Below, in pieces: positions 11,701 through 22,649 of a DNA stretch of 64,000 nt. The notes below the pieces were generated by a model. The model saw only the letters and a list, made by a program, of their open reading frames with translations, made no database searches and had not been told where the DNA came from. Position numbers and translations under genes: made by a program. Numbering within the stretch: the first letter of the stretch is position 1; every line of letters begins with the position of its first letter. This stretch comes from Xylona heveae TC161. Taxonomy: Eukaryota; Ascomycota; Xylonomycetes; Xylonales; Xylonaceae. The stretch spans positions 1,865,726 to 1,929,725 of the forward strand of contig NW_017264193.1 of the NCBI RefSeq assembly GCF_001619985.1. The letters run 5' to 3'.

Positions 11701-14700
11701 GACTTGGACTGGGAGCATCACTTCGAGTCTTCTGCTCGTTAGGCAAGCATGGAATAGGGCTTTGAAGTCGTTTATCTGGTGAGGCGGTTCTGGTGGGACT
11801 GGACTGACTCCATGGCACTGTATTTTTTTCAACTCCTAGGTCAGGATCATCCTCGTTCAGTTGACGCATAACGGCATCAATCTCGTGGAAAGAGGATTGT
11901 GCCAGTCTATGAAAATCTGCATTGTCAAGGAGAGGTATTTCTGGAAGAAACTCTCCAGGTTTATCCTTGGATGAAGCCAACCCGTCACTGGGTCGATGTG
12001 GGCTTTCATTACGTTTCTCAGATTTTTCAGGAATTGGCGGAGGGTCACTGGTCTGCTGCGGTCCATCGCTCCCTTGCAGGCTGTTATTCGAGGATGTGTT
12101 GATGTCGCCTGCAACGTTTTGAAGACCATCTTCCCGATCCGTGGCGATGCGAATGTCTTTTGATGCGGTCCTGGACTTCTTGGAAGTGGAGCCACGGGAA
12201 CCATGGGACGACTGCAGTCGCTGTTCGGTTTCGGGACCAGATGTTAAATTTGCGCTGGGAAAGCCAGCGACGCCCTGAGTGCTTATTGCTCCTTGCTTGC
12301 CTTGGGTACTCTGGACCGGCAGGCCGTCTCCCATTTGCGCATGGCCACTAGGAGCAGCATTTTCCTTGTTCTCTGACAAATCACTTTGAGAATTTGATCC
12401 CAGCTTTCCTTGACTAGTTTCAGCAAGTGGCCGCGCAGGCTTCTTCAGCAATTCGGGCTCATTCTCGTCATCATCACAACGAATTCGCTTCTTTCTGGAC
12501 TCATCTTCATCCAGGGTGCGTACTTTGTCGGAATCGGCTGGCTTCTTTGGAACTTCATCCGGACGCACAATAGGGATTGCCTTGGACTTTGTCGCCGGTT
12601 TGATAATGTCGCTTGGCTTCACCTCACTTCTGCTCAGCGCAGCCTGGAAAGAAGGAACAAGCTCTGGTGCTTTGTCAACTGCCGGCGAGAATTTGAACTC
12701 GCTCATGGAAAATGAGGTACTTTTCGTGGTCCCGGGTGTGAATGCAGGTGCATCCACATTGAATTTGCTCGCTCCGCTCAAAGACGAGGTTTTGGGATGA
12801 TGCTGAATGCTAGAATGATTGGAGCCCATAGATTGACGGTTGGAGAACGGAACTTGATGCGTTGCCACAGGGCCGTTCCCATTGAGCCAAGGATTATTAG
12901 GAGCAGAGTTTAAATTATTGTTTTCGATCGAAGATTTCGACGTATGTTTGAAGCTTTGAGGGTCAAACATCAGTGGCAATGTAACAGGATCGGCTGCGCT
13001 TGATTGGGTGCCCGGCCAGACGAGATGTTGTGGATCATCACTAGCACTAGACATCAAACCAGGAGCAGGAGTACCCTGAAGGCTCGGATTGGTGTCAATC
13101 TCGGAGATGTAAGCGTGTGGTTCACTTTTAGGTTCTGCTTGGGATAGGTTCTGAGAGTCCATGACTTCAAGACGTAGGTTCGGTGGCGAGGCAGCATGTA
13201 GCAGACCATCTCTTCCAAACACAGATTTAGACAGAGAATGTGCTTTAGAGTGAGGCTGAGGATGGTGAAGCATAAAGCTTGCTTGTTCCTGGGCTTCATG
13301 TATCGTTGACGCCTCGGACGGATTACGCGTAGCAAATTTCTCGGAGTTAGATTTGGCTCTCGCCAATTCAGTGTGATCTGAGCGGAGCGAGTCATCATTT
13401 CTTTCAAAGCCTTGCTCTCCGAATCTGAAGTTCGTATGCGCCCTGTAATCATCCTCCTCTTCCATCTGTCGTTGAATGGACTCTTCAAGATGATACTCAT
13501 GCTCATGAGTACTTGGCCGAATCCGTCCCTCAAATGGATGACCCTCTGGGGTTATTTTGACTTCTCCTTCGAAATTTTGGTCAAGTGCTTCTTGCTGGCC
13601 ATCGGAAATGAGCGAGTTCCAGTGCTGGGCACTGAGAGTCTCTTGCTGTTGTTGTTGCTGTTGCAGCATTTGAAGTTGCAATTCTTGCTGGCGCTGTTGC
13701 ATATGAGATAATAGATCATTTGATGACATTGGTCTTTCTTGAGCAGGGTCTATTCCGAGCATGGAATTCGGTGTCAATATAGTTCCTCCACCAGAAACAC
13801 TCGGAACCGCAGGTGAGCTTGCCATAGCACTACCTTTCCGACTCGAAAAATAATGGTGTTGAGGAGACCACCCCCTCGAGATGGAAGGGGAGTACTGGTG
13901 AGACGGAAGTCGAAAGATTTGCTGTTCACCAGGTCCAAAGAGTGGCGTTTGCTGATTATCGGTGTTTGCTTCCATCGGTGGAAATTGAGAGACGTGTGCT
14001 TTCAGGGGTGAAGTTTGTGTGGTTTCGTCTGGGAGGCTCGAAGGTAGCAATGGCGAGAACTCCGCTTGTTGGGCTTCTATACTGGTCCCAATGGGCGGTG
14101 GCTGCGCCGCACAATGCCATTGCCCAGACGATTCGGGCTCCTGGCTTGACAAAGGAGATGCGGCGGAGAGGGGCTCCTCGTCATCAAATGAAACACCAAG
14201 AGCACGTAATTTCTCTTCATTGAGAAAATTGACATATGCATCCCATTCTGAGCAAACCGTTAGCAAGAAAATACTACAGAAAGAGTTATGCGAGATATGA
14301 AGATTAACAGAGAAACTTCACTGCGATTGGACCGATTCTGTAGGGCTACGGTACGGCGAAACAAGATGTAGTGCCTAGACGTACCTTTTTTATTCGGAAA
14401 ACTGATGTTATACTGCCGGCTCGACCGTTCATTCTGCATTTCCTCGATATCAGGGTAAATAGCACGGCTCTGACCCGTCGGAGCACCGCTGTCAAACTCC
14501 TCTTCTTCTGCAAGTTGGTCAAACCCTCGGGTATTGAAGCCCTGTTCTTCCCAGTGCCGCAAACGACCAGAGACTGCTGAGGTATCCAATAGTTTGAGGG
14601 GCTCGCCATCAGCTCCCCGTGGCACATCTGGCGGTACTAAGATGGCACAATATCTACCTCGCCACACAACTCGTTTCCGTTCTGGTCGGACGTTTCTTGG

Positions 14701-15840
14701 GGGTTCAACATCTGTCGTTTCGACGGTTTTCGACGGAGCAGCTTGTGTTGACTTCGGAGCAGCATCGGCAATCTGGGGCGACACAGAGTCGAGCTGTGCT
14801 TCAGAGCCTTGTTCGTTTGAAGCTCCTGTTTCTGCCACAGGGTTTTTATTTTGGGGCTCTGCTAGAGGCGCAGAAGAACTAGGAGCGACGGAATCGTCTG
14901 CGTTAAGCTCCTCCGATCCGGCCGCAGAAACAGCATGCTGTGAGGCAAGCATGTCTGCGGAGCAATCTTTGCTAAAATAATCCTTATTCAGGAAATCAAT
15001 CTGCTTGAGAGTGTCGTTGCTTTTGATGGACCGATGTTTCCTCGCCCGGTTTTCCCGGCTTGTGGACCGGCGTCTTGTGGTCTCTCTCTTTTGACCAAAA
15101 GATGCTAATGTAGGGGTCAAAAGCTCCTCCGCTGTGTCGGGATACTCTTGTGGTTCAAACCATGCGCTTCCCTCCCCATCCACAGCCGTACCAGAGTGCT
15201 CAGTAGCTGGTGCGTCGTTTGTCTCGGAGTCGTCACTCCACCAGTTCTCACGCTCCGAATGAGATTGCACAGAGTTTTGCCTCACCCACTCTTCCGTATA
15301 TCCTCGAAAAAGCCCTCTGTTTAGGCCTAGAAATGCCAATCTTGCTGGAGCCAGCGACGTGGACGTGGGACTTCTTCGCGACGCAAAATCAGCACCAAAT
15401 GGGGATGATTGAGCAGGATCAACTGTATCAACTCGGAGCCGCGGCCGAGCTAGGAGATCGCCGTCGACGTCGCTCCCGGTGCTTCCACGACGGCCGTAGT
15501 ACGTTGATCGGGCGTTCGAGCCCAAGTCCTGATATTGGTACGGGGATCCCCAACTGGCCGTAAAGTATAAACTGCTTCCGGTGGTCTGGTATTCTTGGGG
15601 AGAGGAAGGCCTTGAGACTCCTGCCAGGTCTCTCAGAGATGGAAGGAGCGGCAGCGTCGGTGACAACGCTCCCTGGGTCGACCGCTGAAGTGGAGTTCTC
15701 CAAAGAGTAGAGGACTCGGAGTGACGTTCCGAGATATCTTCTGCTTCTAACGCGTCGCGGCCACGATGACTATTTTGCCGTGTTCGGTTCGGGGATAACG
15801 AATGAGGTGGGAATGCGGCAGGAGCGCTGAGTCTTTGAGC
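8777..15840 (-). CDS. Giant coiled-coil protein, candidate SnaD-like spindle-pole-body component
   Basis: About 2,300 residues. The main exons are 14385-15839 and 8777-14247 (minus strand). The 137-bp intron between them restores the frame from PNKK to EWDAYVNFLNEEK. The amino-terminal part is disordered and Ser-rich, with a conserved block KRVVWRGRYCAIL followed by a WEEQGFNTRGFD motif (about 14450-14680). A Gln run lies near 13640-13680. A long coiled coil spans about 9650-11060, then a conserved IAWLRELLGVRLGELEDI segment near 9540 and a Ser-rich tail. This domain order recalls the Aspergillus SnaD spindle-pole-body coiled-coil protein, from memory; ApsB/Mto1 is less likely because the centrosomin N-terminal motif is absent. 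No ATG opens the first exon: a TTATTTCAG acceptor at about 15840 suggests a short upstream exon that I could not fix. Confidence 0.75.
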
Positions 15841-16985
15841 TGAAATAATTGTTGGGTTAATGCATGTGCGAAAAGCATTTTCAATAGGATATTGCGCACC
15901 TTCCACCGCGTCAATATGTGCAGGCGATCAATTTGTCGCCTGCAATTCGATCGATGGTGTGTTTTGAGCCTGGTGGTTTTCGGACAAAAAGCCACACTGA
16001 AATTAGGTTTACAGCCGGTCGGCACGTTCCTGGCCAGCTTTCTGCATAACCGTTTTTCAGGGGAACAGTAGGATACGGGAACGTGACGGCAGAAGCCGAT
16101 TGACCTTTGTCAGGCAAACATGGAATAACTGACAGAAATTCGTAAAGGAGCTTCAAAACAACAATGATGACATTGACAGAAGTTCAAATGAATTGTGCCT
16201 GTGGTACAGATTGAGATTTCAACTGTTTAGACGAGGACAACACGTCGGTCGCGGTGTTTGACAGCAGACGTGTTTCTGTCCGATTGTTGTCTTTTGGACG
16301 TGAGAGGAAAGGAGGTATCTTGTACCGAAGCGGCCCGCCCCGGTGGGACCTCCCTCGCTCCTCCCAAGGGGGAAAAAAAGGGTCCAATCGGTACTTGTCT
16401 TGGCCATAGAACCACGGTACATTGTCTCGGTACTTGTCCCTCTCCCGGCACCAGCAAGGTTAGAGTTAAAATGGTGAAAGAAACGCGGTCAGAGTGTGGT
16501 CACCGCCACTTTCCAATTGCCGAAACTCTCAGAAGATAGAACTCATCCATAGACATGATAGCACCTGGCACGTGTGACATTTTTGTGATGAAATTTCAAC
16601 AGAACAGACAATGGCACTAGAACGATGTAGCGAACCAAACAGTTGAGTTTCCGCGCCAGATATGCTCTTTTATCAATCATAAAACATCAAAAGACATTGG
16701 GAAAACTTGAGTCATTGAAGGCTGACAATTCGCAGAGCCATTATACTAATCGGTAGGAATATCGTTCAGCATCAAACATTATATGCGAAGACCAGAATCT
16801 TATCAAGTGTCCGAACTCATTAGATGCAACAAATGACTTGTTAATGATGATATGCGTGATTCAGTTAAAAGAGCCTCTTGTGAAGACGGCACCCGCCTCA
16901 AACTCCCTAGCTATGCTTCTCGTAAAATGTCGTCAAAAACGTGTCGGCCGACAAGACCGCCCTGTCAAAATTTGGCAATGGTTCG
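15841..16985. other. Intergenic: promoter of the coiled-coil gene and 3' flank of the E2 gene
   Basis: Both flanking genes are on the minus strand. The proximal 200-300 bp probably contain the unresolved first exon of the coiled-coil gene (one candidate ATG is at about 16048, with a possible donor at about 16026). The rest shows no coding potential that I can support. Confidence 0.45.
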
Positions 16986-18427
16986 TTACAAGCGCCTCAG
17001 CCCAACTCGAGGCTTGGCTCCTTTGCCAGTAGACGCTCCCGAAACTTTCCGATTTGCGGCAGGCTTTGCAGGATGGAGTAAGAGTTTCGCAGATTTCTTG
17101 TCTGGGTTACACGTCGTCTGGGCTGTAACAGCAGGATTTACAGCATTCTCCTTGCTTTCGTCAAAGATGGCTATGGGCTCATGACTGGGACCTTCGGCGG
17201 TCAATGTGATAGCTGCTTCCTTTCCCTCCGCGAGATCATTTCGAATGCGCCCTGAAGCATTGATTCCCTTGCTCCGCATTACAAGCTTTGGTGATTTCCT
17301 TGGCCCATCAGCTGAAGGGTTTGCTTGCATAGCATTTGCATTGCATTCATCCGTGGATGAAAGCTCGATATTATTGCTTTCAATATTCTCGTTCAGGCCG
17401 TACTCTTCAGGGTCGATCGGGGTTGGGAGATCAGATAATGGACGCTTTCCAAGGACGTGCTTCCGGGGGCTTGGAGGACAAAAAGCGACAGGCGAAGGCG
17501 AGAGGGAGGGGTTGTTCTCTTTGGACGCTGATGCTTCGTCATCCTCGTCGCTGGAATCATGTTCGTCTATTTGGTTCAATGACAGAGGCTGGCCTGGCCT
17601 TTCCCTTTCGCTGATGTCCGGAGCAGATGTAACAGTGCCTTGGCCCAGTTGAGCGGTTGCTGCTTGTGGGCGCTTCTTCATCATGACTTTTCCACTTGCA
17701 GATCGCCGACCAGCTCCTTTTTGTTCGGCCTTGTCTTCCTTTATCTCCATGCCAGCTTCCTCGCCACGACCTTTAGCTTCCAACACGGCCGTTTTCAAAT
17801 GTCTCGGAACTGGGGCATGTATTGAAGTCATCAGCTTTGCTTGCCTGGCGAATGCGTCGTAGTCATCTTGTAGCAGCTGGCCAGCTGCAGCGTTTAGTGC
17901 AGAATCGGGATTTGGTTGTATCAGAAGGCAAGAAATAGTCTATTCATTCAGGTCACTAGTTATAAGAGAAGCCAACAGCAATTTATTATATCTAGTGTCG
18001 ACTTACCACAAAGACATCTCGTAGTGTCAATTTTGGGTTCCAGTCTCTTTTCAGTGTGTCGACGCAGATGCTGCCAGTAGATTCCTCTACGTTCGGGTGC
18101 CAGATGCGAGTACGAAAGAAAGCCTTTGGTGGACTGCGAGGGTAATCCTCGGGAAGCTTGAGATGCAACTTCCAGAGGCCAGCAGAGTAAGGAGTTCCTT
18201 GCGGGCCGGCGAGAAGCATTAGGACCTGGCTAAGGTCATCTTGAATGGCCGAGCTGTCGCTTGCCGGGGGCAAAAGGTAATGCGGAGGGAGAGGTGAGGT
18301 ATGAAGAGAGGAATGCTCCGAGGCCAATCGCCTCAGTGTCGCCGGATTCTTCAAAAGCAGAGTTAGCTAATCGCCTGAAGCATGTAAACTGCGAAAATCC
18401 AAAGCCGAGAGATTGCTTTCTTACCAT
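16986..18427 (-). CDS. UBE2S-type ubiquitin-conjugating enzyme with long tail
   Basis: E2 enzyme of the UBE2S class, which in animals extends Lys11-linked ubiquitin chains on substrates of the anaphase-promoting complex (APC/C). CDS joins 18425-18427, 18007-18348 and 16986-17939 (minus), 432 residues. The first exon is the ATG alone, followed directly by GTAAGA; the 76-bp intron has a GCTAAC branch site. The UBC fold covers residues 1-150, with HPN at 85-87 and the catalytic Cys96 in TGSICVDTLKRDW. The block CLLIQPNPDSALNAAAGQLL is close to the human UBE2S core. The 280-residue tail is disordered and basic/acidic, carries KEN motifs at 255-257 and 378-380, and ends in GLRRL. Human UBE2S ends in LRRL, the peptide that docks on the APC/C. 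Divergent from the IFI6-like gene. Confidence 0.9.
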
Positions 18428-19145
18428 TTTCCTTTTCTATTATGATGACAATCAGACGCCAAGGGGAATATTAATAGTTTTCACTTGTATGGCAATCAAA
18501 AATCGTCTATTGATTGAATGCAATAGTTGCGACAATGCAAATCGGCAGGGTGGTGGTAAGAATGAAGCTTTAATGGCGTCAAGCGTTGGTTTGGTTTGTT
18601 TTGGCGTCGTCGCGACGACCCTACTTTCACTATTCCTAGTTTGGACGTTATGACTTTCACGCGACGAAATGCAGGGGACGTGTTCCCCGCGACGCGCTAT
18701 CATAAAGGTCCGGCAAGAGAATTATCTGCAGTTAGCTATATCAAACAGCATAGATAAGGGTCATAGTTTAATTCAAGATTTAAAATACTATCAGCGTTGT
18801 GCTACGTCTGTGTCCGGTTGCTTCAGGAATATTGTAGCAGCGGCCACTCTGGTGAAAGAAGTCAGATGCGCCCAATTACGCGCCATCATGCATGGGACAA
18901 TACTACACGGCTGTGGCTTGTGCAACAATTGGGGCGAGACTGGAGTATTGCTCTGCCACATTCTGGCAGCCAGTACTGTCCTCTCCAGTCATAGTAGCGT
19001 GGCAGTGAGAAATCACAAGGGAATGCTCGAAAGAGACAATCGCAAGATAAATAAGACGCATCTCCCTTACGACATGCCTCTACACTGCCCAGAGCTCCTT
19101 CAATATTCTTCTATTCTTTGAAAGCCGCTTCTCTTTGCTCTCCAA
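18428..19145. promoter_or_regulatory. Divergent promoter region between the E2 gene and the IFI6-like gene
   Basis: These 718 bp separate two divergently transcribed ATGs and must contain both promoters. No coding frame or clear operator motif was found. Confidence 0.5.
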
Positions 19146-19559
19146 ATGTCTGTAGAGGCTATCTCGGGAACCTTGCCCGCAGCCGCAACGACGTCCTGGG
19201 CGATGGCGGGCACCATGGCCGAGCAACTCAAAGGCTCAAAGATGCTTGGGCAGGCACTCAACTATACGCAGGAGCATCCCATCCGAATCATTTTGGGTGC
19301 AGCAGGCTTATACCTTGGACCGGGCGGAGTGCTCGCTCTTCCTCTGCGGGCTATTGGCTTCGGTGCTCTTGGCCCATTGGCAGGTATGTACCTTACATCA
19401 TTCAATGATGATACTACTTGTTCTACTGTCCACAGTGTTGCGCTAAATTTGGTAGGTTCTATCGCTGCATACTGGCAATCCACATACTATGGCGGATACG
19501 TGGCCGCGGGTAGCGTTTTCTCCATTCTGCAATGGTTGGGGATGACCGTGGGCGTCTAG
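19146..19559 (+). CDS. IFI6/IFI27-like (ISG12 family) small membrane protein
   Basis: Small hydrophobic Gly/Ala-rich protein of 113 residues. CDS joins 19146-19383 and 19456-19559. The 72-bp intron (GTATGT to GGTAG) gives the continuous sequence GALGPLAGSIAAYWQ; reading through without splicing adds hydrophilic residues in the middle of the membrane core, so splicing is favoured. Residues about 48-113 form two or three membrane segments of the interferon-inducible 6-16 / ISG12 type (LGAAGLYLGPGGVLALPL, then AIGFGALGPLAGSIAAY). In vertebrates the family sits in mitochondrial or nuclear membranes and affects apoptosis. Members occur in fungi, where the role is unknown. The 47-residue N-terminus is soluble and Ala/Thr-rich. 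Confidence 0.75.
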   Translation: MSVEAISGTLPAAATTSWAMAGTMAEQLKGSKMLGQALNYTQEHPIRIILGAAGLYLGPGGVLALPLRAIGFGALGPLAGMYLTSFNDDTTCSTVHSVALNLVGSIAAYWQSTYYGGYVAAGSVFSILQWLGMTVGV

Positions 19560-21057
19560 AATGACTAGGGGTGGTCAAAGGCTTGAGCGGGAGCCTCGGA
19601 GGGTAGTCTATTGCACTAGACTCTGGGGTACCGCTTGGGCGTGGAAACGGCAAGGCTTTATGCTTGCGGGGGGTGTTCGACAACTGTAAGACGACGTGAT
19701 GAGTTGAGGTGAATCATATCAGGTCGCAATAGCACATGTCTTTTGTAGAAACAGCTGCGCTCATTATACCTTGGTCACCTACCTCGCCGCCGAGAATGTG
19801 ATCAGTACTTGAACTTTCCGCCTTTGGCACGCGTTGTTCTGATACTTGTTGGATAAAGTGAAGCCAAGTTGCCCGCAATGCATTTGTTGAATTTAGAAGG
19901 GACAGTAAAACAGGAAAAGGCAGAGCGCCTTTACCACGGGAAACGCAGTCATAATTGCAAGAATACTCCGTACAACTGTAATGTAAGAGAGACATAAAAG
20001 AGTAGGGAGCGACTAGTTCGGGGTATGATTCTCAGTCTGGATTAGCGTTCAGTATTAGGTAATGGCCATTGCACCGGCAAGCGACCGAAGTATACAGTAC
20101 TTGATGTCATTCGCATCCTCTGGGAACCAATAAAGTACAGAGAACCCATATAAAGGCACACATCACCCCCTTTGGATTTCCCACCAGGAACGCGACGACC
20201 CACGAACATGCACCAGGGCACAAAGCCACGCATCTTCGCTTGGCGCACCCACCATGAGAGTTGACGGAGTACGGCAGTACTCACGGCATGTCCTCTTCTT
20301 CTTCTTCTTCCTCCCTGCTGCTACCACTATGGAGTACTGTAATTCTGTACCATCAATACAGGCCGTTGATGATATACTTACCACTTTCGTCTCATAATTG
20401 GAAGTGCTGCTATGAGATGACCTAATAATGAACCTCCTATGTTGATTGTCTTCTTGACCGGCCTAAGGCTGACGAAGTGGCTCCCCTGTGCACTTCCCGC
20501 GTGGGCCGGCGTGACTTGCCCCTATTCTGATCCTGTCCAAGGGTCTGCAGCGTTCCAATCATCAGTCTTACCACTGTAATGAGTAACGTAGACTTGCTCC
20601 ACAAAAATTTCCCCAATGTCCCCTAACGGAAAGCGAATACATTTAGGTAATGATGAACCTAAAAAAAGACAAAAACCTATCGGAGGAACGAGGGCGATCG
20701 ACCCGTGAAAAAGGAAGGGAGGGAGGAAGGGAGGAAGGCAGTATGATGGTCTTTCTCCACTCGACCCTCGCATGGTTCCTGCTCCTGATCGACTTTTAGC
20801 TCGGACCGAACTTTGAAGGAGCGAGAGTCTTCGTCAGCCAACAACAATTCTCCTGCCATCATCCTTTCACCTCTACACCTCCATCACTTTTCAAACCCTC
20901 ACCACACTCCTTCATTAAAACTAACTGATCTTCGCTCGTCTCGCTCGCTTTTATCACATTCTTTATTTATTTATTTTTTCTTATTTTTTTCATACCCTCT
21001 TTCAAGTCCAAGACTTTTTCCTCTTTATTGGACGACTTTTGACGACAGACTTGCATA
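19560..21057. other. Intergenic: promoter and leader of the GH17 gene
   Basis: This 1.5 kb carries no supported gene. It contains a purine-rich AAGGGAGGG-type tract at about 20708-20740, followed by a CT-rich leader at about 20850-21050 that immediately precedes the GH17 ATG. Confidence 0.5.
20850..21057 (+). promoter_or_regulatory. CT-rich leader of the GH17 gene
   Basis: A pyrimidine-rich stretch ends just before the ATG at 21058, as in many strongly expressed fungal genes. It contains CCTTCATT (20909-20916) and CGCTCGCT (about 20942), both fitting the CNYUCNYU consensus described for yeast Ssd1 targets. Confidence 0.45.
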
Positions 21058-22099
21058 ATGCGCTTCTCCTCTGTCGTCCCTCTTGCCCTCGCGGCCGCTC
21101 CCGCCGTCGTCTCTGCCGCTGGCACTCTTGGTTTCGCTCTGGGCGACAAGAAGGCCGATGGCTCTTGCAAGTACACGGCCGACTACGAGGCTGACTTTGA
21201 CACCCTCGCCGGCCTCACCAAGGTTGTCCGCGGCTACTCTGCCAGCGACTGCAACACTGCCCAGCAGATTCTCCCCGCCGCGAAGAACAAGGGCTTCCAG
21301 GTCTTGCTCGGTGTCTGGCCCGACACTGATGCCTCCTTCGCCGCCGACAAGGCCGCTCTCCAGGCCTACGTTCCCCAATACGAGGACCAGGTCTACGCCA
21401 TCACCGTCGGTTCCGAGTCCATGTACCGTGGCACCTTCACTGGTGCTCAACTCTTGGAGAAGATCAACGACATCAAGGGCGCTTTCCCTAATGTTCTCGT
21501 CGGTACTGCCGACAGCTGGAACAAGTACGCGGACGGCACTGGTGATGCCCTCGTGACTGGCGGTGTCGACTTGCTGTAAGTTACTCATCCGATATTCGAT
21601 ATCCGCGACAAGAATATATCCTCTAATACGTTGTTTTCCATACAGCCTTATCAACGCTTTCGCCTACTGGCAGGGCCAGGACATTAACAATGCTTCCGCC
21701 ACCTTCTTCGACGACGTCTCCCAGGCTTTTGGTCACATTCAGAGCCTGTCCGGCTCCACTGACAAGCCTAAGCTCGCTGTTGGTGAGACTGGCTGGGTTA
21801 CTTGTACGTACAGAGTCGTTTTGCAACTTTCAATTCACCTCTCGAACATGATGCTGATAATTAAATCTTTAGCTGGCGGTACCTACGGCTCTGCTGTCCC
21901 TAGCGCTCAGAATGCTCAGACCTTCTACAAGCAGGGCATTTGCGGCATCCTCGACTGGGGCGTTGATGTCTACTACTTTGAGGCCTTTGACGAGCCCTGG
22001 AAGCCCGTCAGCAAGGGTGACAATGGCGAGGTTGAGGACGAGACCGCCTGGGGTGCCTACACCGTCAACCGCGTCCCCAAGTTTGACCTCTCGTGCTAA
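21058..22099 (+). CDS. Secreted GH17 beta-1,3-glucanase/transglycosylase (Bgl2/Bgt1 type)
   Basis: Cell-wall enzyme that cleaves and rejoins beta-1,3-glucan, adding beta-1,6 branches in the Bgl2/Bgt1 group. CDS joins 21058-21575, 21646-21803 and 21873-22099, 300 residues, close to the usual length. Residues 1-20 form a clear signal peptide (MRFSSVVPLALAAAPAVVSA). The GH17 acid/base is Glu120 in ITVGSES, and the nucleophile is about Glu220 in AVGETGW. No GPI signal or Ser/Thr-rich tail is present; the protein ends in FDLSC. Codon use is strongly C-ending, suggesting high expression. Convergent with the Crh gene, 550 bp apart. Confidence 0.93.
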
Positions 22100-22649
22100 A
22101 CTCGTCGCTCGTCCCATTTCCAATTTCCCGTACAACTTAATTCTTTGAAAAATTCAAGGTCAACTCCGGATTAGATTTATTTTTGGGTTTATCCTTTTTT
22201 TTTTTTTACCAAAATTATCTTTGACCGGAAGCACACATTTGTATCATTGACGGGTCTCCATGCATGTCTATAAAACTGGGTAGATGGCATCCGTGAGTCT
22301 TGCCGCTCACACAACCAATTATTCTCGCAACTTTTGCCAACTGCGAAAGTATAAAAATAAAACATGTACAACTTTCCAATAGGGCACAAAATGATGTCAA
22401 GCCACATTTTCATTGTCGAGTAACGAGTGAAGAAGTAAAATGTAAAATGTAATTGTATCAAGTATATCTAAAGTGACACTAATAGAATAAATAACATACG
22501 GCCTCTCTCTCTGTGTTTGTCTTTCGGGGTATAGGTCTATACAAATATGTGTTTTCCAGCTTCACTCCCTTTTACATTCTTAGGATATGTCCACAACTGT
22601 CACATACGGGAAACGAAAATAAAACTTGGTCGACAACCGGGAAATTGGT
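22100..22649. other. Convergent intergenic region between GH17 and Crh genes
   Basis: This 550 bp of A/T-rich sequence holds the 3' untranslated regions of two converging wall genes. It has a T run at about 22195-22206. No gene seen. Confidence 0.5.

Noticed and set aside
8777-14247. ApsB/Mto1 identity for the giant coiled-coil protein
   Set aside because: The short centrosomin N-terminal motif expected in ApsB was not found, and the KRVVWRGRYCAIL and EWDAYVNFL blocks fit a SnaD-like protein better.
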